From: Streptomyces sp. SLBN-31
GTDB lineage: Bacteria > Actinomycetota > Actinomycetes > Streptomycetales > Streptomycetaceae
Length of the DNA stretch: 64,000 nucleotides
Assembly (NCBI RefSeq): GCF_006715395.1
Contig: NZ_VFNC01000001.1
Location: 3,844,001 to 3,908,000 of the forward strand
Reading direction: 5' to 3'
How positions within the stretch are numbered: the first letter of the stretch is position 1; each line of letters opens with the position of its first letter. Shown here piece by piece: positions 45,786-55,244 of this stretch. A model generated the notes under the pieces. The model did not search any database, had not been told where the DNA came from, and was given only the letters and a program-made list of their open reading frames with translations. The position numbers and the translations under genes are program-made.

Positions 45786-46082
45786 GTCGTCTCCTTGGGA
45801 CAGTGGGCCAGGAGGCGGCCGGTGCGTTCGTGCCGGGCAGCGGGTGCGGCGGGTCGGTCTTCTCGTCTACGCACGGGTGCGCTGGGTGGGGGTGGTGGGT
45901 GGCGCGTCGCGTATGCCCGGGTGCGGTGGTTCGCGCGTGGGCCTTCGCATGGGACCCGGGGTGCTGTGGTTCGCGGTGTGGCGTCATGTGGACGCAGGGC
46001 GTCCGGGGGTCTGTCTCCCGCTCGGTGGGCCGGGGCGAGCAGGAGACGGACGGTGGGCGTCCGGCGGGCCGGAGCGCGCGGG
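45786..46082. other. G-rich spacer with imperfect direct repeats
   Basis: Nearly 300 bp with no gene. Two similar units, GGTGCGGTGGTTCGCG and GGTGCTGTGGTTCGCG, lie about 45 bp apart and look like short duplicated sequence. It holds the MFS promoter region and the downstream end of the CMD operon. Confidence 0.4.
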
Positions 46083-46553
46083 TCAGCCGAACATGCCCGG
46101 CTTGTAGCCGCCGGCGGGCTGCTGGTTGATGACGTTGATGCGGTTGTAGGCATTGATGATCGCGATCAACGAGATCAGCGCGGCGAGCTGGTCCTCGTCG
46201 TAGTGCTTCGCGGCGTTGGCCCAGGCCTCGTCCGACACCCCGCCCGCCGCGTCGGCGATGCGGGTGCCCTGCTCGGTGACCTCCAGCGCCGCGCGCTCAG
46301 CGTCGGTGAAGACGGTGGCTTCGCGCCAGGCGGCGACCAGGTGCAGCCGCTGCTGGTCCTCCCCCGCGGCGACGGCGTCCTTGGTGTGCATGTCGGTGCA
46401 GAACCCGCAGCCGTTGATCTGGCTGGCCCGGATCTTCACAAGTTCCTGGGTGGCGACGGGAAGCGCCGAGTGCACAGCGGCTCCGGCCGAGTTGAGGTGT
46501 TTCATGACCTTGCCCGCGAGAGCGTTGCCGAAGTAGTTGATGCGCGCGTCCAT
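46083..46553 (-). CDS. Carboxymuconolactone decarboxylase/AhpD-family protein
   Basis: 156 residues. The AhpD-like core is NGCGFCTDMHTKDA with the CxxC thiols and the proton-relay His; NAYNRINVINQQ near the end is the usual CMD C-terminus. These proteins act as alkylhydroperoxidases coupled to dithiol reductants. It is 84 bp behind the NmrA gene on the same strand, forming the exact gene pair (epimerase-like plus CMD) regarded as the hallmark of ECF41 target loci. It is the only CMD gene in the window. Confidence 0.93.
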   Translation of the reverse strand: MDARINYFGNALAGKVMKHLNSAGAAVHSALPVATQELVKIRASQINGCGFCTDMHTKDAVAAGEDQQRLHLVAAWREATVFTDAERAALEVTEQGTRIADAAGGVSDEAWANAAKHYDEDQLAALISLIAIINAYNRINVINQQPAGGYKPGMFG

Positions 46554-46637
46554 GCAGGGATCCTGAGAGTCAAGTGACGGGAAATGAACTGACGTGACGT
46601 TGCTGCGATTTCGGGGCCGTGGGCTCCGTGCTCGCCG

Positions 46638-47381
46638 TTACTGCTTGCTGCTCCAGTCGGCGAAGTGCGTCTCGCCGAGCTGTGCGTCGGGGCCGGGCAG
46701 CAGGTCGGACTCCTTGAGGGCGGCGCCCCAGTAGAGACCCTTCGGGTCCGTCACGACCGTGCGGGGGTCGTTGTGGGCCGCGAGGCCCTTGCGGATGAAG
46801 TCCTCCAGGGTGAAGGTGTCGGGGCCGGCGACCTCGACGATTCCGTTGACCGGAGTGCCGACCGCCGTGCGGCCGACGGCCGCGGCCACGTCGCCTGAGA
46901 AGATGGGCTGGATCTTGATGGGGGCGACGGACACCGTTTCACCGCTGGTCGCCGAGTCCGCGAGGGTCTTGGCGAACTCGAAGAACTGCGTGGCGTGGAC
47001 GATCGAATACGGCACTCCGGAGTCCCGGATCATGTCCTCCTGGACCTGCTTGGCCTGGAAGTAGCCGGACTGCTGGAGACGGTCGGTGCCCACGACGGAC
47101 AGAGCCACGTGGTGCGTGACGCCAGCGGCAGCCTCCGCGGCGAGCAGGTTGGTGGTGGAGGCGCGGAAGAACTCCATCACCGCGTCGTCGTCGAAGGAGG
47201 GGGAGTTGGAGACGTCGACGACGACGGAGGCGCCCTTCAGGACGTCGGCCAGGCCTTCGCCGGTGACCGCGTTGACTCCGGTGTTCGGGGAGGCTGCCAC
47301 CGCCTCATGACCGTGTTCGTTGAGCTTGGAGACGACCTTGGAACCGATGAGTCCGGTTCCGCCGATCACTACGATCTTCAT
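46638..47381 (-). CDS. NmrA-family NAD(P)-binding oxidoreductase (with CMD gene)
   Basis: 247 residues. MKIVVIGGTGLIGSKVV motif; HHVALSVVGTDRLQQSGYFQAKQVQEDMI; IVHATQFFEFAKTL. By eye three quarters of its residues equal those of 30876-31622, so the two are recent duplicates. First gene of the NmrA-CMD operon with promoter at 47467-47496. The reaction is unknown; in this family some members reduce quinones or aldehydes and others are redox sensors. Confidence 0.9.
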   Translation of the reverse strand: MKIVVIGGTGLIGSKVVSKLNEHGHEAVAASPNTGVNAVTGEGLADVLKGASVVVDVSNSPSFDDDAVMEFFRASTTNLLAAEAAAGVTHHVALSVVGTDRLQQSGYFQAKQVQEDMIRDSGVPYSIVHATQFFEFAKTLADSATSGETVSVAPIKIQPIFSGDVAAAVGRTAVGTPVNGIVEVAGPDTFTLEDFIRKGLAAHNDPRTVVTDPKGLYWGAALKESDLLPGPDAQLGETHFADWSSKQ

Positions 47382-47466
47382 GGACTTTCCCTTCATTGAT
47401 CTCGCACGGCGCCCGGGGGTCTGCGGCGGCCTCGTCCACGGCACCGGTCGCGATGGTTCGTACCCT

Positions 47467-47496
47467 CCTGACCAGGCGGCCCCGGCATCTGTGACA
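47467..47496 (-). promoter_or_regulatory. ECF41-type promoter of the NmrA-CMD operon
   Basis: TGTCACA at 47496-47490, 17-nt spacer, tG-GTCAGG. Confidence 0.75.
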
Positions 47497-47535
47497 GGGC
47501 GGCGCACAAAGATTTCGCGCCGCTGTCGATCGCCC

Positions 47536-47793
47536 TTACACGGCGGGTCCCGCATCATCGGACGCGTCGCGCCACGGCTCGGTGATTCCGTTCGGGGCGG
47601 GCCACAGGGATGTGCGGCGCACGCCGGTCGTCGCGGACCACACCATGGCGTCCGGGGTGTCTTCGCGGGCCCATTGAGTGACCACGACGACCGCGACACC
47701 GGCCTCGGCGACTTCGATGGCCGCTCGGAGGCCTGACGCACCGCTTCCCACCACGAGGACGGACGTGGTGAGCTGGTGTCGGAGCGAAGACAT
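47536..47793 (-). pseudogene. Internally deleted remnant of the SdhA-like flavoprotein
   Basis: 85 residues. The first 45 (LTTSVLVVGSGASGLRAAIEVAEAGVAVVVVTQWAREDTPDA) match the FAD-binding start of 31740-33470. The last 40 (MVWSATTGVRRTSLWPAPNGITEPW) resemble its end (NLVWSPTDGITREPISP). About 480 residues between are gone, with the frame kept. It cannot be a functional flavoenzyme. It still has a perfect ECF41 promoter at 47836-47865, so a small product may be made. Confidence 0.75.
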
Positions 47794-47835
47794 GCGTCCT
47801 CCTACGACAGCGAACGGACAGGATCATTGGTTGGG

Positions 47836-47865
47836 ATCGACCGGCCAGGCCCCCGATTTGTGACA
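47836..47865 (-). promoter_or_regulatory. ECF41-type promoter of the flavoprotein remnant
   Basis: TGTCACA at 47865-47859, 17-nt spacer, cG-GTCGAT. Confidence 0.7.
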
Positions 47866-48009
47866 ACCTCAGCGTGTGTCCGGGCGTGGAAGTAGTCACA
47901 CCGTCTGTCCTCACCGAGGGGGAAGGGCCGCAGGTATCGTGACAAGGATTCTTTCGAACACCGCTGTGGGAGCACTGTTCTCCCGGATCCCGCCGAGGAG
48001 CCGAGTCGC

Positions 48010-50790
48010 ATGATCGCCAGCCCGCTTCCCGCTCTGGTCGGCCGGCAGCGTGAGTGCACGGCGCTCGACAACCTGCTGGCCGGCCTTCGGGCCGGCGATT
48101 CCCGCGTCATGGTCGTCCGGGGCGAGGCGGGCATCGGCAAGTCGGTGCTGCTGGAGTACATGGCTGCGCAGGCGTCCCGGGTGCAGGTGACCTGGGCGCG
48201 CGGTGTCGAGGCCGACATGGAGCTCCCTTACGCGAGCCTGCACCAGGTGTGCGCGTCGTTCCTGGACGGTGTCGAAGAACTGCCGCAACCCCAACGTGAC
48301 GCCGTGCGCGTGGCATTCGGGACGGTTGTCGGCGATCCGCCCGACCGTTTCCTGGTCGGCCTCGCCGTGCTGACCCTGCTCACCCGCGCCTCGGAGACTC
48401 GGCCGGTGCTGGTGCTGGTGGACGACGCCCAGTGGCTGGATCAAGTGTCGTTGCAGACACTTGAGTTCGTGGTCCGGCGACTGCTCGCGGAGCCGGTCGC
48501 CATGGTGTTCGCGGTCCGCGACCCCGAGGGGCAGTCCGCGCTCGCAGGCCTGCCGGCGCTGCAACTCAGGGGACTTGACGCCGCTTCGGCGGGAGAACTC
48601 CTGGAGGGAGCTGTGGGGGGACGGTTGGAGGAGCGGGTCCGGGACCGGTTCGTGGCCGAGACACACGGCAACCCCCTGGCGCTGCTGGAATTCTCCCGTG
48701 GCCGCAGCGCCGCCGAACTGGCCTACGGCGTCGACGCGTCGAGTGCCCCGGTCGTCCAAGGGCCGGTGGCCAGCCGCGTCGAGCGTGATTTCGCCGGGCG
48801 GCTCGGTGCGCTGCCGGCCGCGACCCGCACGCTGCTGCTGATCGCTGCGGCGGAACCGGTTGGCGACGTGCGCCTATTGATCCGCGCGGCCGCTTCCCTC
48901 GGCATCACTCCGGACGCCGCACCGGCCAAGGCAGCCGGCCTGATCGAGTTCGGCGAGCCCGTACGGTTCCGGCACCCGCTGGTCCGTTCGGCGGTCTACC
49001 ACGGAGCCGAGCCGGAGGATCGACGTGCGGTGCACCGGGCCCTGGCCGAGGCCACGGACCCCCTCCTGGACCCCGATCGGCGTGCCTGGCACGCCGCGCA
49101 GGCGGCCGACGGGCCGGACGAGGAGGTCGCCGCAGGACTGGAGCAGGCCGCCGACCGCGCCCGGCAGCGCGGGGGCATTGCGGCCGAGGCGGTTCTGCTG
49201 GAACGCGCGGTGGAGGCGACGCCCGATCCCTGGTCGCGAGGGCGCCGGGCCCTTGCGGCGGCCGAGGCGCACTTCTCGGCCGCCGCGCCCGAACGGGCCA
49301 CGGAATTGGCCGCGGTGGCCGACCTGTATCCCCTCAGCGTCCTGGACCGGGCCCGCCTGGCACGTCTGCGGGCCAGAATCCTGTTCGCCCGCAGCCGCAG
49401 CGACGAGGCGGCACCACTGCTCCTGAAGGCGGCCGCACGGTTCACCGCGGCCGGATCTCCCCTGGCGCGCGAGACCTACCTGGAGGCGATCAGCGCGACC
49501 ATTTTCGCCGGCCGGGTCCATGGTCCGACAGGCGCCCGCGCCGGGGCGATCGCGGCCCGCGCCTCCGGGGCGCCCTCTTCGGGCTCCAAGGCCGCGGACG
49601 CTCTCTTGGACGGTGTGGCGGCCCTGCTCGCGGACGGCTCGGAGACGGCCGTCCCGGCCCTGCGCGAGGCACTCGACCTGCTCGAGCACGAAGAGCTCCG
49701 CACGCGGGAGGCGACCGTACGGTGGCTGCTGCTGGCCCCGGTCGCGCTTGAGTCGTTCATCCACTGGGCCTGGGACCTGCATGCCTGGGACACACTCTCG
49801 ACTCGCGCAGTGCGTCTGGCCCGCGACATTGGAGCACTCGGCAGCCTGCCGCCGGCTCTGATCTACGCGGGCGGGGTGCACATCCACTACGGCGACTTCG
49901 CCGAGGCCGACCGGATGATCGACGAGGCCGACGCGATCGCCGCAGCGACCGGTCACGCCCCGCACAAATACGCCGCGCTCGTCCTGGCCGCATGGCGGGG
50001 TGAGGCGGATGTCGCCGCTGGCATCATCGAAGAAGCCAGAGAGCGCGCCGTGCAGCGGGGCGAAGTATCCCTGCTCGGTGCCATGGGCTACATCCAGGGC
50101 GTGCTCTTCAACGGACTGGCCCGTTACGAAGAGGCGATCGAGGCCGCCCGCACCGGTATCGAGCACGACGGGTTCAACTTCACTGGTCTGTCGCTGGTCG
50201 AACATGTGGAGGCCGCGACGCGTTGCGGTGAAATCGACCAGGCACGCGCCTCGTTGGCCCGCCTTACCGAACTCACCCGCGCCGCCGACTCCGGATGGGC
50301 GCGGGGTGCGAGCGCACGCAGTGAGGCGCTGCTGGCCGACGGTGAGGCGGCCGACCGCCTGTACCGCACGGCGATCGAGGAATTCGGCCGCGGCGGGGTT
50401 GTCGTGGAGGTGGCACGCACCCACCTGCTGTACGGCGAGTGGCTGCGGCGCGCACAGCGCCGCGCGCAGGCCCGCGAGCACCTCCGCACGGCCCACGACA
50501 TGTTCGACGCGATGCCGGCTCACGCGTTCGCCGAACGGGCCCGCCGTGAGCTGATAGCCACCGGCGAGCAGGTGACCGCGCGGGAGACCACACCGGCGAA
50601 CGCTCTCACCCCGCAGGAGTCGCAGGTCGCAGCCCTCGCCGCCGACGGCATGACGAATGCACGGATCGGCGCGGAGCTGTTCATCAGCCCCCATACCGTG
50701 GAATGGCACCTGCGGAAGGTCTATGTGAAGCTCGGCATCAGCACCCGAAGAGCCCTGCCGGACGTCCTCGACAGCGCACGGGCACGGTGA
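48010..50790 (+). CDS. LAL-family LuxR regulator with ATPase domain (copy 2)
   Basis: 926 residues. Walker A VRGEAGIGKSVLLEYM, Walker B-like VLVLVDDAQWLDQ, a long helical repeat region, and a C-terminal LuxR HTH (LTPQESQVAALAADGMTNARIGAELFISPHTVEWHLRKVYVKLGI, in pieces). Same length and architecture as copy 1 at 14167-16932; many blocks are identical (DPPDRFLVGLAVL, NPLALLE, VRFRHPLVRSAVY). ATG 48010 follows GAGGAGCCGAGTCGC. No ECF41 promoter. The two copies flank the central part of the island. Confidence 0.9.
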   Translation: MIASPLPALVGRQRECTALDNLLAGLRAGDSRVMVVRGEAGIGKSVLLEYMAAQASRVQVTWARGVEADMELPYASLHQVCASFLDGVEELPQPQRDAVRVAFGTVVGDPPDRFLVGLAVLTLLTRASETRPVLVLVDDAQWLDQVSLQTLEFVVRRLLAEPVAMVFAVRDPEGQSALAGLPALQLRGLDAASAGELLEGAVGGRLEERVRDRFVAETHGNPLALLEFSRGRSAAELAYGVDASSAPVVQGPVASRVERDFAGRLGALPAATRTLLLIAAAEPVGDVRLLIRAAASLGITPDAAPAKAAGLIEFGEPVRFRHPLVRSAVYHGAEPEDRRAVHRALAEATDPLLDPDRRAWHAAQAADGPDEEVAAGLEQAADRARQRGGIAAEAVLLERAVEATPDPWSRGRRALAAAEAHFSAAAPERATELAAVADLYPLSVLDRARLARLRARILFARSRSDEAAPLLLKAAARFTAAGSPLARETYLEAISATIFAGRVHGPTGARAGAIAARASGAPSSGSKAADALLDGVAALLADGSETAVPALREALDLLEHEELRTREATVRWLLLAPVALESFIHWAWDLHAWDTLSTRAVRLARDIGALGSLPPALIYAGGVHIHYGDFAEADRMIDEADAIAAATGHAPHKYAALVLAAWRGEADVAAGIIEEARERAVQRGEVSLLGAMGYIQGVLFNGLARYEEAIEAARTGIEHDGFNFTGLSLVEHVEAATRCGEIDQARASLARLTELTRAADSGWARGASARSEALLADGEAADRLYRTAIEEFGRGGVVVEVARTHLLYGEWLRRAQRRAQAREHLRTAHDMFDAMPAHAFAERARRELIATGEQVTARETTPANALTPQESQVAALAADGMTNARIGAELFISPHTVEWHLRKVYVKLGISTRRALPDVLDSARAR

Positions 50791-51090
50791 GTTAGAACCG
50801 ACGGACATCACGAGTCCGCGGGGACGGCGTACCTATGGGTGACGGCATACAGTGCCCAGATCCGGTGCACCCGGTCCAGCCGCACCAGGTCGGTCAGTGC
50901 CTCGCGCAGCGAGGAACGAGGTCGGCCTCGCCCCATCTCGTGATGGGCGACGGGGGAAGGACAGCGCGGGCGGCCGCTGGTCCCAGCTGCCGATCCTGTC
51001 CCGATCATGACGGCGCACAAGGAACCAGTGCCCCGATCCACGCGTGTGCACGAGACGGGGAGTGGGTGATCCTCGCCGACCCGGCCGGAC

Positions 51091-51236
51091 GTCTCGCAGG
51101 CCAAGATCCGAGCCCTGGTCGAACCTGCCGTCGACACACTCAAGACCTGGCGGTTGCTGCGCAAGCTCCGGTGCTCGAGCACGCACATGACCAGTCTCGT
51201 CCAAGCCGTCCTCACCCTCCACCTCCCCGGCTCAAA
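51091..51236 (+). mobile_element. C-terminal remnant of an IS5-type transposase
   Basis: The frame reads SQAKIRALVEPAVDTLKTWRLLRKLRCSS and SLVQAVLTLHL then a stop, which matches the tail of DDE transposases with the C-terminal KTWRLLRKLRC block. The following AAAATGAAGTTGGAAAAGG resembles the right end of such elements in Streptomyces. The rest of the transposase is absent. Confidence 0.6.
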
Positions 51237-51537
51237 ATGAAGTTGGAAAAGGCTCACTGATCCCAGAACGGGTTGTCGGCGACACCCGTGAACGTCAGCG
51301 TGTTCACCTTCACGACACCGAATTCCTTTGCACAGTTTGTGGTGCGGGACCCGTGGCTGAGCGCAGGGCAGGCCAGCCGTCTTACGACCTCTCGGACAGG
51401 GCAAAACGACCCCGTCACAGCAGCACTGAGAAGCAGTGGTATTGCTGACGCGAAGAGACGTCGTTGGACAGGAGTCGCCCGCCCCATCAGCCAAAGTGTG
51501 ACACGCTGCACGACGATGCGTTGGTACCGTGTACCCC

Positions 51538-51560
51538 GACTATACGCACAGCGTATAGTC
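51538..51560. promoter_or_regulatory. Perfect palindrome before the FtsX permease
   Basis: Arms GACTATACGC and GCGTATAGTC around ACA, about 96 bp before the start at 51656. The TATAC/GTATA core is typical of TetR- or PadR-type operators of ABC exporters. The decayed TetR gene at 55245-55960 could have been its regulator. Confidence 0.65.
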
Positions 51561-51655
51561 GACCTGGACATCGCAGATGGCGCTCACGCTCCGCGACTGC
51601 CCACCCCTGCGCCGCGAGACGGCACCCTGCCCCTAGTAGGTACGAGAGGAACATT

Positions 51656-53998
51656 GTGATCCCACCTGCACGTCGGCGCCTCGGAGGTCTCCGCGCGCTC
51701 GCTCTCGGCGCTCGACTCGCACTCTTCGGCGGGCGGAACAGCGCGATCCGCACGTCTTTTACAGCCGTCGGGGTGGGGCTGGGTGTGGCCATGTTGCTGT
51801 TCGCCGCGTCGGTGCCGACCGTCAGACACCACCGGGACCAGCGGATCCACCACCGCATCGATGTCAACCTCAGCGACCGCGCCACCACGCGCTCGGATCA
51901 CACTGTTCTTATCAGGGACATCGACACCGTGTTCCGGGGCAAGAAGATCAGAGGGCGCATGGTGCAGCCGGAGGGGCCCGCGGCACCGCTACCGCCGGGA
52001 GTCCAGCGCTACCCTCGCCCCGGGGAGATGGTCGTGTCCCCCGCACTGCACGAACTTTTGGCCGCACCGGGAAACGGACTGCTGCGTGAGCGCCTCGCCC
52101 ATCCCATCGCGGGTGAGATCGGCGATGCAGGTCTGCTCGATCCGGGCGAGCACGTCTTCTATCTGGTCGCGAACCACATGGCGGCGGATGCAGGGCAAGC
52201 GCGTCGGCTCGACCACTTCGGTAAAGCCTACGCGAAGAAGCCCCTTCCCCCTGAACTCGTCCTCCTCTGCATCGCAGGAATCGTCGTACTGCTCCTCCCC
52301 GTCGGTGCCTTCATAGCCGCGGCCGTACGGTTCGGTGGTGAGCGACGGGACCGGCGGCTGGCCGCCCTGCGCTTGGTCGGCGCGAACCGCAGGATGACCG
52401 CCACCATCGCAGCAGGCGAGGTCGCGCTCAGCACACTGGCAGGTATCGCCCTGGGTGCGCTCCTGTTTATGACGGGACGTCAGTTCGCAGGAACGGTGCA
52501 GATACAGGGGCTCGGTGTCTTCACCGAAGATCTCACGCCACAGCCCCTGCTGGCGGCGCTCGTGGTCGTCGCCGTGCTCACGCTCTCCCTCGGCATCACA
52601 CAACTGTCGATGCATAAGGTGGCCGTAGAGCCTCTTGGAGTCGTCCGGAAGTCTGGCAGCACCTCGCGACGCCTGTGGTGGCGTGTAGCACTTCCTCTGC
52701 TCGGACTGATTTTGCTGCGGATCTCCGTACGCAGCCCTACCGACCTGAACGGCACCTCAGGGGTCGTCCTGGTGCTCATCGGCATGCTCTCGCTGCTCGT
52801 CGGAGTCACCGCGGTGCTGCCCTGGGCCGTGGAACGCCTGACCCGACTGTTCGGCGGCTTCGGCCCGCTGCCTTGGCAACTAGCTCTGCGTGGACTGCAA
52901 TTGAACAGCGATTCCGCCACCCGCTCGGTCAACGGAATCGCGGTTGCCGTGGCAGGGGCCGTGGCCCTTCAAACCCTCCTCACCGGACTCTCCCAGAACC
53001 CCGTGGACAGCACCGCCCGAGGGGCACACGGCCCCTCCGCCTCCACACGCGTCGCTATCGCCCGCCTCGACGACGGCGGCACGCGAGGGGCGCAGTACGC
53101 CCCTGTGCTCGCCACGACTCCTGGCGTCCAACGGGCAATTGAGTTCAAGGAGTTGTCGGTGAGCCCCCTGAACGGTGGGTTCCCCCAGGCCGTCCTCATC
53201 GCCGACTGCGCTCATTTGCGCCTGTTGGCACAGTTGTCTTCCTGTTCGGACGGGGACGCCTTTCTCACCGCTTCTCCGGCCACAGACACCATGCCCGACA
53301 TGACCACCTGGGCCACCGGCATGAAACTGCGCATGGACATGTACGGCTCCCGCTGGACAGTGCCGCACATCACCGCAACCGTCCGTGCGACCCCCGCCTA
53401 TCCGGCAGCGGTTTCCTCTGAACGGACCCTGCTGGCCACTCCCTGGGCGGCCGGGCACACCGCCATCGCACACGCCGTCAGTACGGTCGCCCTCACCTAT
53501 GCGACCGGGTTCAAAGACGTGCAGGATCACATCCGCACCGCAGCAGCCCGGCTCGACCCGGCCTTCAGCGTCGACTTTCCTGGAAGGTCCCAGGGCGACC
53601 CTGCCCTCGACGGAGTCAGGCGGGCTCTGCTGGCCGGGGTAACCGCCGTGCTGGTACTGATCGCAGCGAGCATGCTGCTTGGTGCGCTCGAACAGGTCCG
53701 TGAGCGCGCACGAGTCCTGTCCGTACTCGTCGCGTTCGGCACGCCCCGTCGTACGCTCGCCACATCCGTCTTCTTGCAGTCCGTACTTCCCGTCGGACTT
53801 GGTTTGCTCGTGGCGGAGTCGATCGGGACGGCCCTCGGCAGCACGCTGCTCGATCTCGCCGGAAGGCCTGTGACGCACAACTGGAGCACCCTACTGGCCA
53901 TAGCCGGCATCGGGGCGGCCGTCTCCCTCGGTGTCACCCTGTTGACCCTGCCGGCCTTGTGGCGTTCGACGCGACCGCAGGGACTACGTCACGAGTGA
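51656..53998 (+). CDS. FtsX-like ABC transporter permease
   Basis: 780 residues from GTG 51656 (GAGAGGAAC upstream). First membrane segment SFTAVGVGLGVAMLLFAASV, a large extracytoplasmic domain, a cluster of three helices (LVLLCIAGIVVLLLPVGAFIAAAV; LSTLAGIALGALLF; PLLAALVVVAVLTLSLG), a second half with the same plan and a terminal FtsX helix set (ALLAGVTAVLVLIAASMLLGAL; LLVAESIGTALGSTLLDL). LAALRLVGANRRMTATIAAGEVALS is the FtsX cytoplasmic motif. The ATPase normally beside such genes is absent, so either it is encoded elsewhere or was lost. Codon use is less GC-extreme than neighbours. Confidence 0.85.
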   Translation: MIPPARRRLGGLRALALGARLALFGGRNSAIRTSFTAVGVGLGVAMLLFAASVPTVRHHRDQRIHHRIDVNLSDRATTRSDHTVLIRDIDTVFRGKKIRGRMVQPEGPAAPLPPGVQRYPRPGEMVVSPALHELLAAPGNGLLRERLAHPIAGEIGDAGLLDPGEHVFYLVANHMAADAGQARRLDHFGKAYAKKPLPPELVLLCIAGIVVLLLPVGAFIAAAVRFGGERRDRRLAALRLVGANRRMTATIAAGEVALSTLAGIALGALLFMTGRQFAGTVQIQGLGVFTEDLTPQPLLAALVVVAVLTLSLGITQLSMHKVAVEPLGVVRKSGSTSRRLWWRVALPLLGLILLRISVRSPTDLNGTSGVVLVLIGMLSLLVGVTAVLPWAVERLTRLFGGFGPLPWQLALRGLQLNSDSATRSVNGIAVAVAGAVALQTLLTGLSQNPVDSTARGAHGPSASTRVAIARLDDGGTRGAQYAPVLATTPGVQRAIEFKELSVSPLNGGFPQAVLIADCAHLRLLAQLSSCSDGDAFLTASPATDTMPDMTTWATGMKLRMDMYGSRWTVPHITATVRATPAYPAAVSSERTLLATPWAAGHTAIAHAVSTVALTYATGFKDVQDHIRTAAARLDPAFSVDFPGRSQGDPALDGVRRALLAGVTAVLVLIAASMLLGALEQVRERARVLSVLVAFGTPRRTLATSVFLQSVLPVGLGLLVAESIGTALGSTLLDLAGRPVTHNWSTLLAIAGIGAAVSLGVTLLTLPALWRSTRPQGLRHE

Positions 53999-54161
53999 AT
54001 CGCTCCCCCGGCCGCGCCATGTGTAAGGCGACCGGCCGGAGGGTGCCTTCGGGAGCCTGAACGCCAGCCGCCTCCGGACTTCAGAACACGGCCATGATCC
54101 TCGCTCCGGAGGACAGTCAAGGCCGCGGAACGCCGGCCGCAACCACAACGCACACTGTGAT

Positions 54162-55025
54162 GTGCAGAACCACGAGATGAGGAAGACAGCAACCGTGGAT
54201 CCGGCAAGCCCGATCAGCACGTCGAACAACGGGACACGAAGCACTGAGGCTTCGCGGGAACTTGGCGTCATGGCATCGGTGTTCGCCAACTTCCGTCAGT
54301 ACCTCATGGGATGGGGCACGCAGAGCCGAGTGGGCAACACCGTCGACCAGTTCCGCAGCGGGCTTGCCACCCCGCAGTTCAACGGCGTCGTACGCATACG
54401 GTCGGTGTCCGCGTACGGGGCGGACGTGACGGCCGTCCGCAAGGAGTTCGCGAACGTTCCCTGGTGGTGGTGGGTCGGACCCGACAGCCCCGAGGACACC
54501 GCCGACGTCCTGCGGTATCACGGTGGACGAGAGCTCACGACCCTCCCCGTGATGGTGCTCCCGCTCGACGAACGGGCCGACCCGGGCACAGTCCCGCACA
54601 CCGCTCGCACCGGTTTGCGGGTGGAGCCGGTCCGGGGCGATGAACAGCTGGCCGAGTTGGTCCGGACGTACCGGGCGTCGATGGGTGTCGAGTCCGGGCT
54701 GGAGGCTGAGATGGTGCGCATCGAGGCGCGGCGCGAGGACAACGCCGACATCATCCGGCTGGCCGCCGTGCTGGACGGCCGAGTGGTCGGGACAACCGTG
54801 GTGATCACCGCCCACGGGGTGGCCGGGATCTTCCTCGTCCACGTGACCGAAACACAGCGTCGGCGGGGCGTCGGTGCGGCCCTGACGGCCGCCGCGCTCC
54901 AGGTGGGGTGGGAGCGCGGGATGCGCTGCGCCGCGCTGGCGGCCAGCTCTGCGGGCGAACCGTTGTACCGACGTTTCGGCTTCACGACGACATCCGAGTA
55001 CCGGCTGTTCGCCTTCCCCGCCTGA
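54162..55025 (+). CDS. GNAT-family N-acetyltransferase
   Basis: 287 residues as the longest frame, but the likely start is later (in-frame ATG at 54177 or at 54270, MASVFANFRQYLMGWG). The acetyl-CoA-binding motif is ETQRRRGVGAALTAAALQVGWERGMRCAALAASSAGEPLYRRFGF (in pieces), and GIFLVHVTETQ precedes it. The N-terminal half (VPWWWWVGPDSPEDTADVLRYHGG) is a second, degenerate GNAT-like region. Substrate unknown. No ECF41 promoter upstream. Confidence 0.8.
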   Translation: MQNHEMRKTATVDPASPISTSNNGTRSTEASRELGVMASVFANFRQYLMGWGTQSRVGNTVDQFRSGLATPQFNGVVRIRSVSAYGADVTAVRKEFANVPWWWWVGPDSPEDTADVLRYHGGRELTTLPVMVLPLDERADPGTVPHTARTGLRVEPVRGDEQLAELVRTYRASMGVESGLEAEMVRIEARREDNADIIRLAAVLDGRVVGTTVVITAHGVAGIFLVHVTETQRRRGVGAALTAAALQVGWERGMRCAALAASSAGEPLYRRFGFTTTSEYRLFAFPA

Positions 55026-55244
55026 GCCGCAGCCCGGCCCGGACGCGGAGTATGCGCTGCCCCTCCGACCTGCACGCCGACGCCACCGCTGGTTTGCCCG
55101 GCCGGCGGATCGCGCCGGGACTTCGCCTGCCGGCCGGTAGGTTGGCGAGCTGACCGCGCTCGCTCCCCCGACCAAGTCGTCTCTTACACCTCCGGCCGGG
55201 CATTCAGCGGCGCCTTCATCCTGCAGTTCTTCGGCTGACTCTGA

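Larger units (their letters stand above)
50791..51655. other. Gene-poor stretch with a transposase remnant and a palindrome
   Basis: Apart from the transposase tail at 51091-51236 and the palindrome at 51538-51560, I see only weak frames without a start, ribosome binding site or recognisable motif. The stretch separates ECF41-regulated sequence from the FtsX permease block and may mark an insertion boundary. Confidence 0.45.

Noticed and set aside
45645..46577. A 310-codon plus-strand frame over the MFS start and the CMD gene
   Set aside because: Low-complexity antisense frame over two recognised genes.
51495..51501. TGTGACA before the FtsX permease
   Set aside because: Wrong orientation for the permease and no -10 element.
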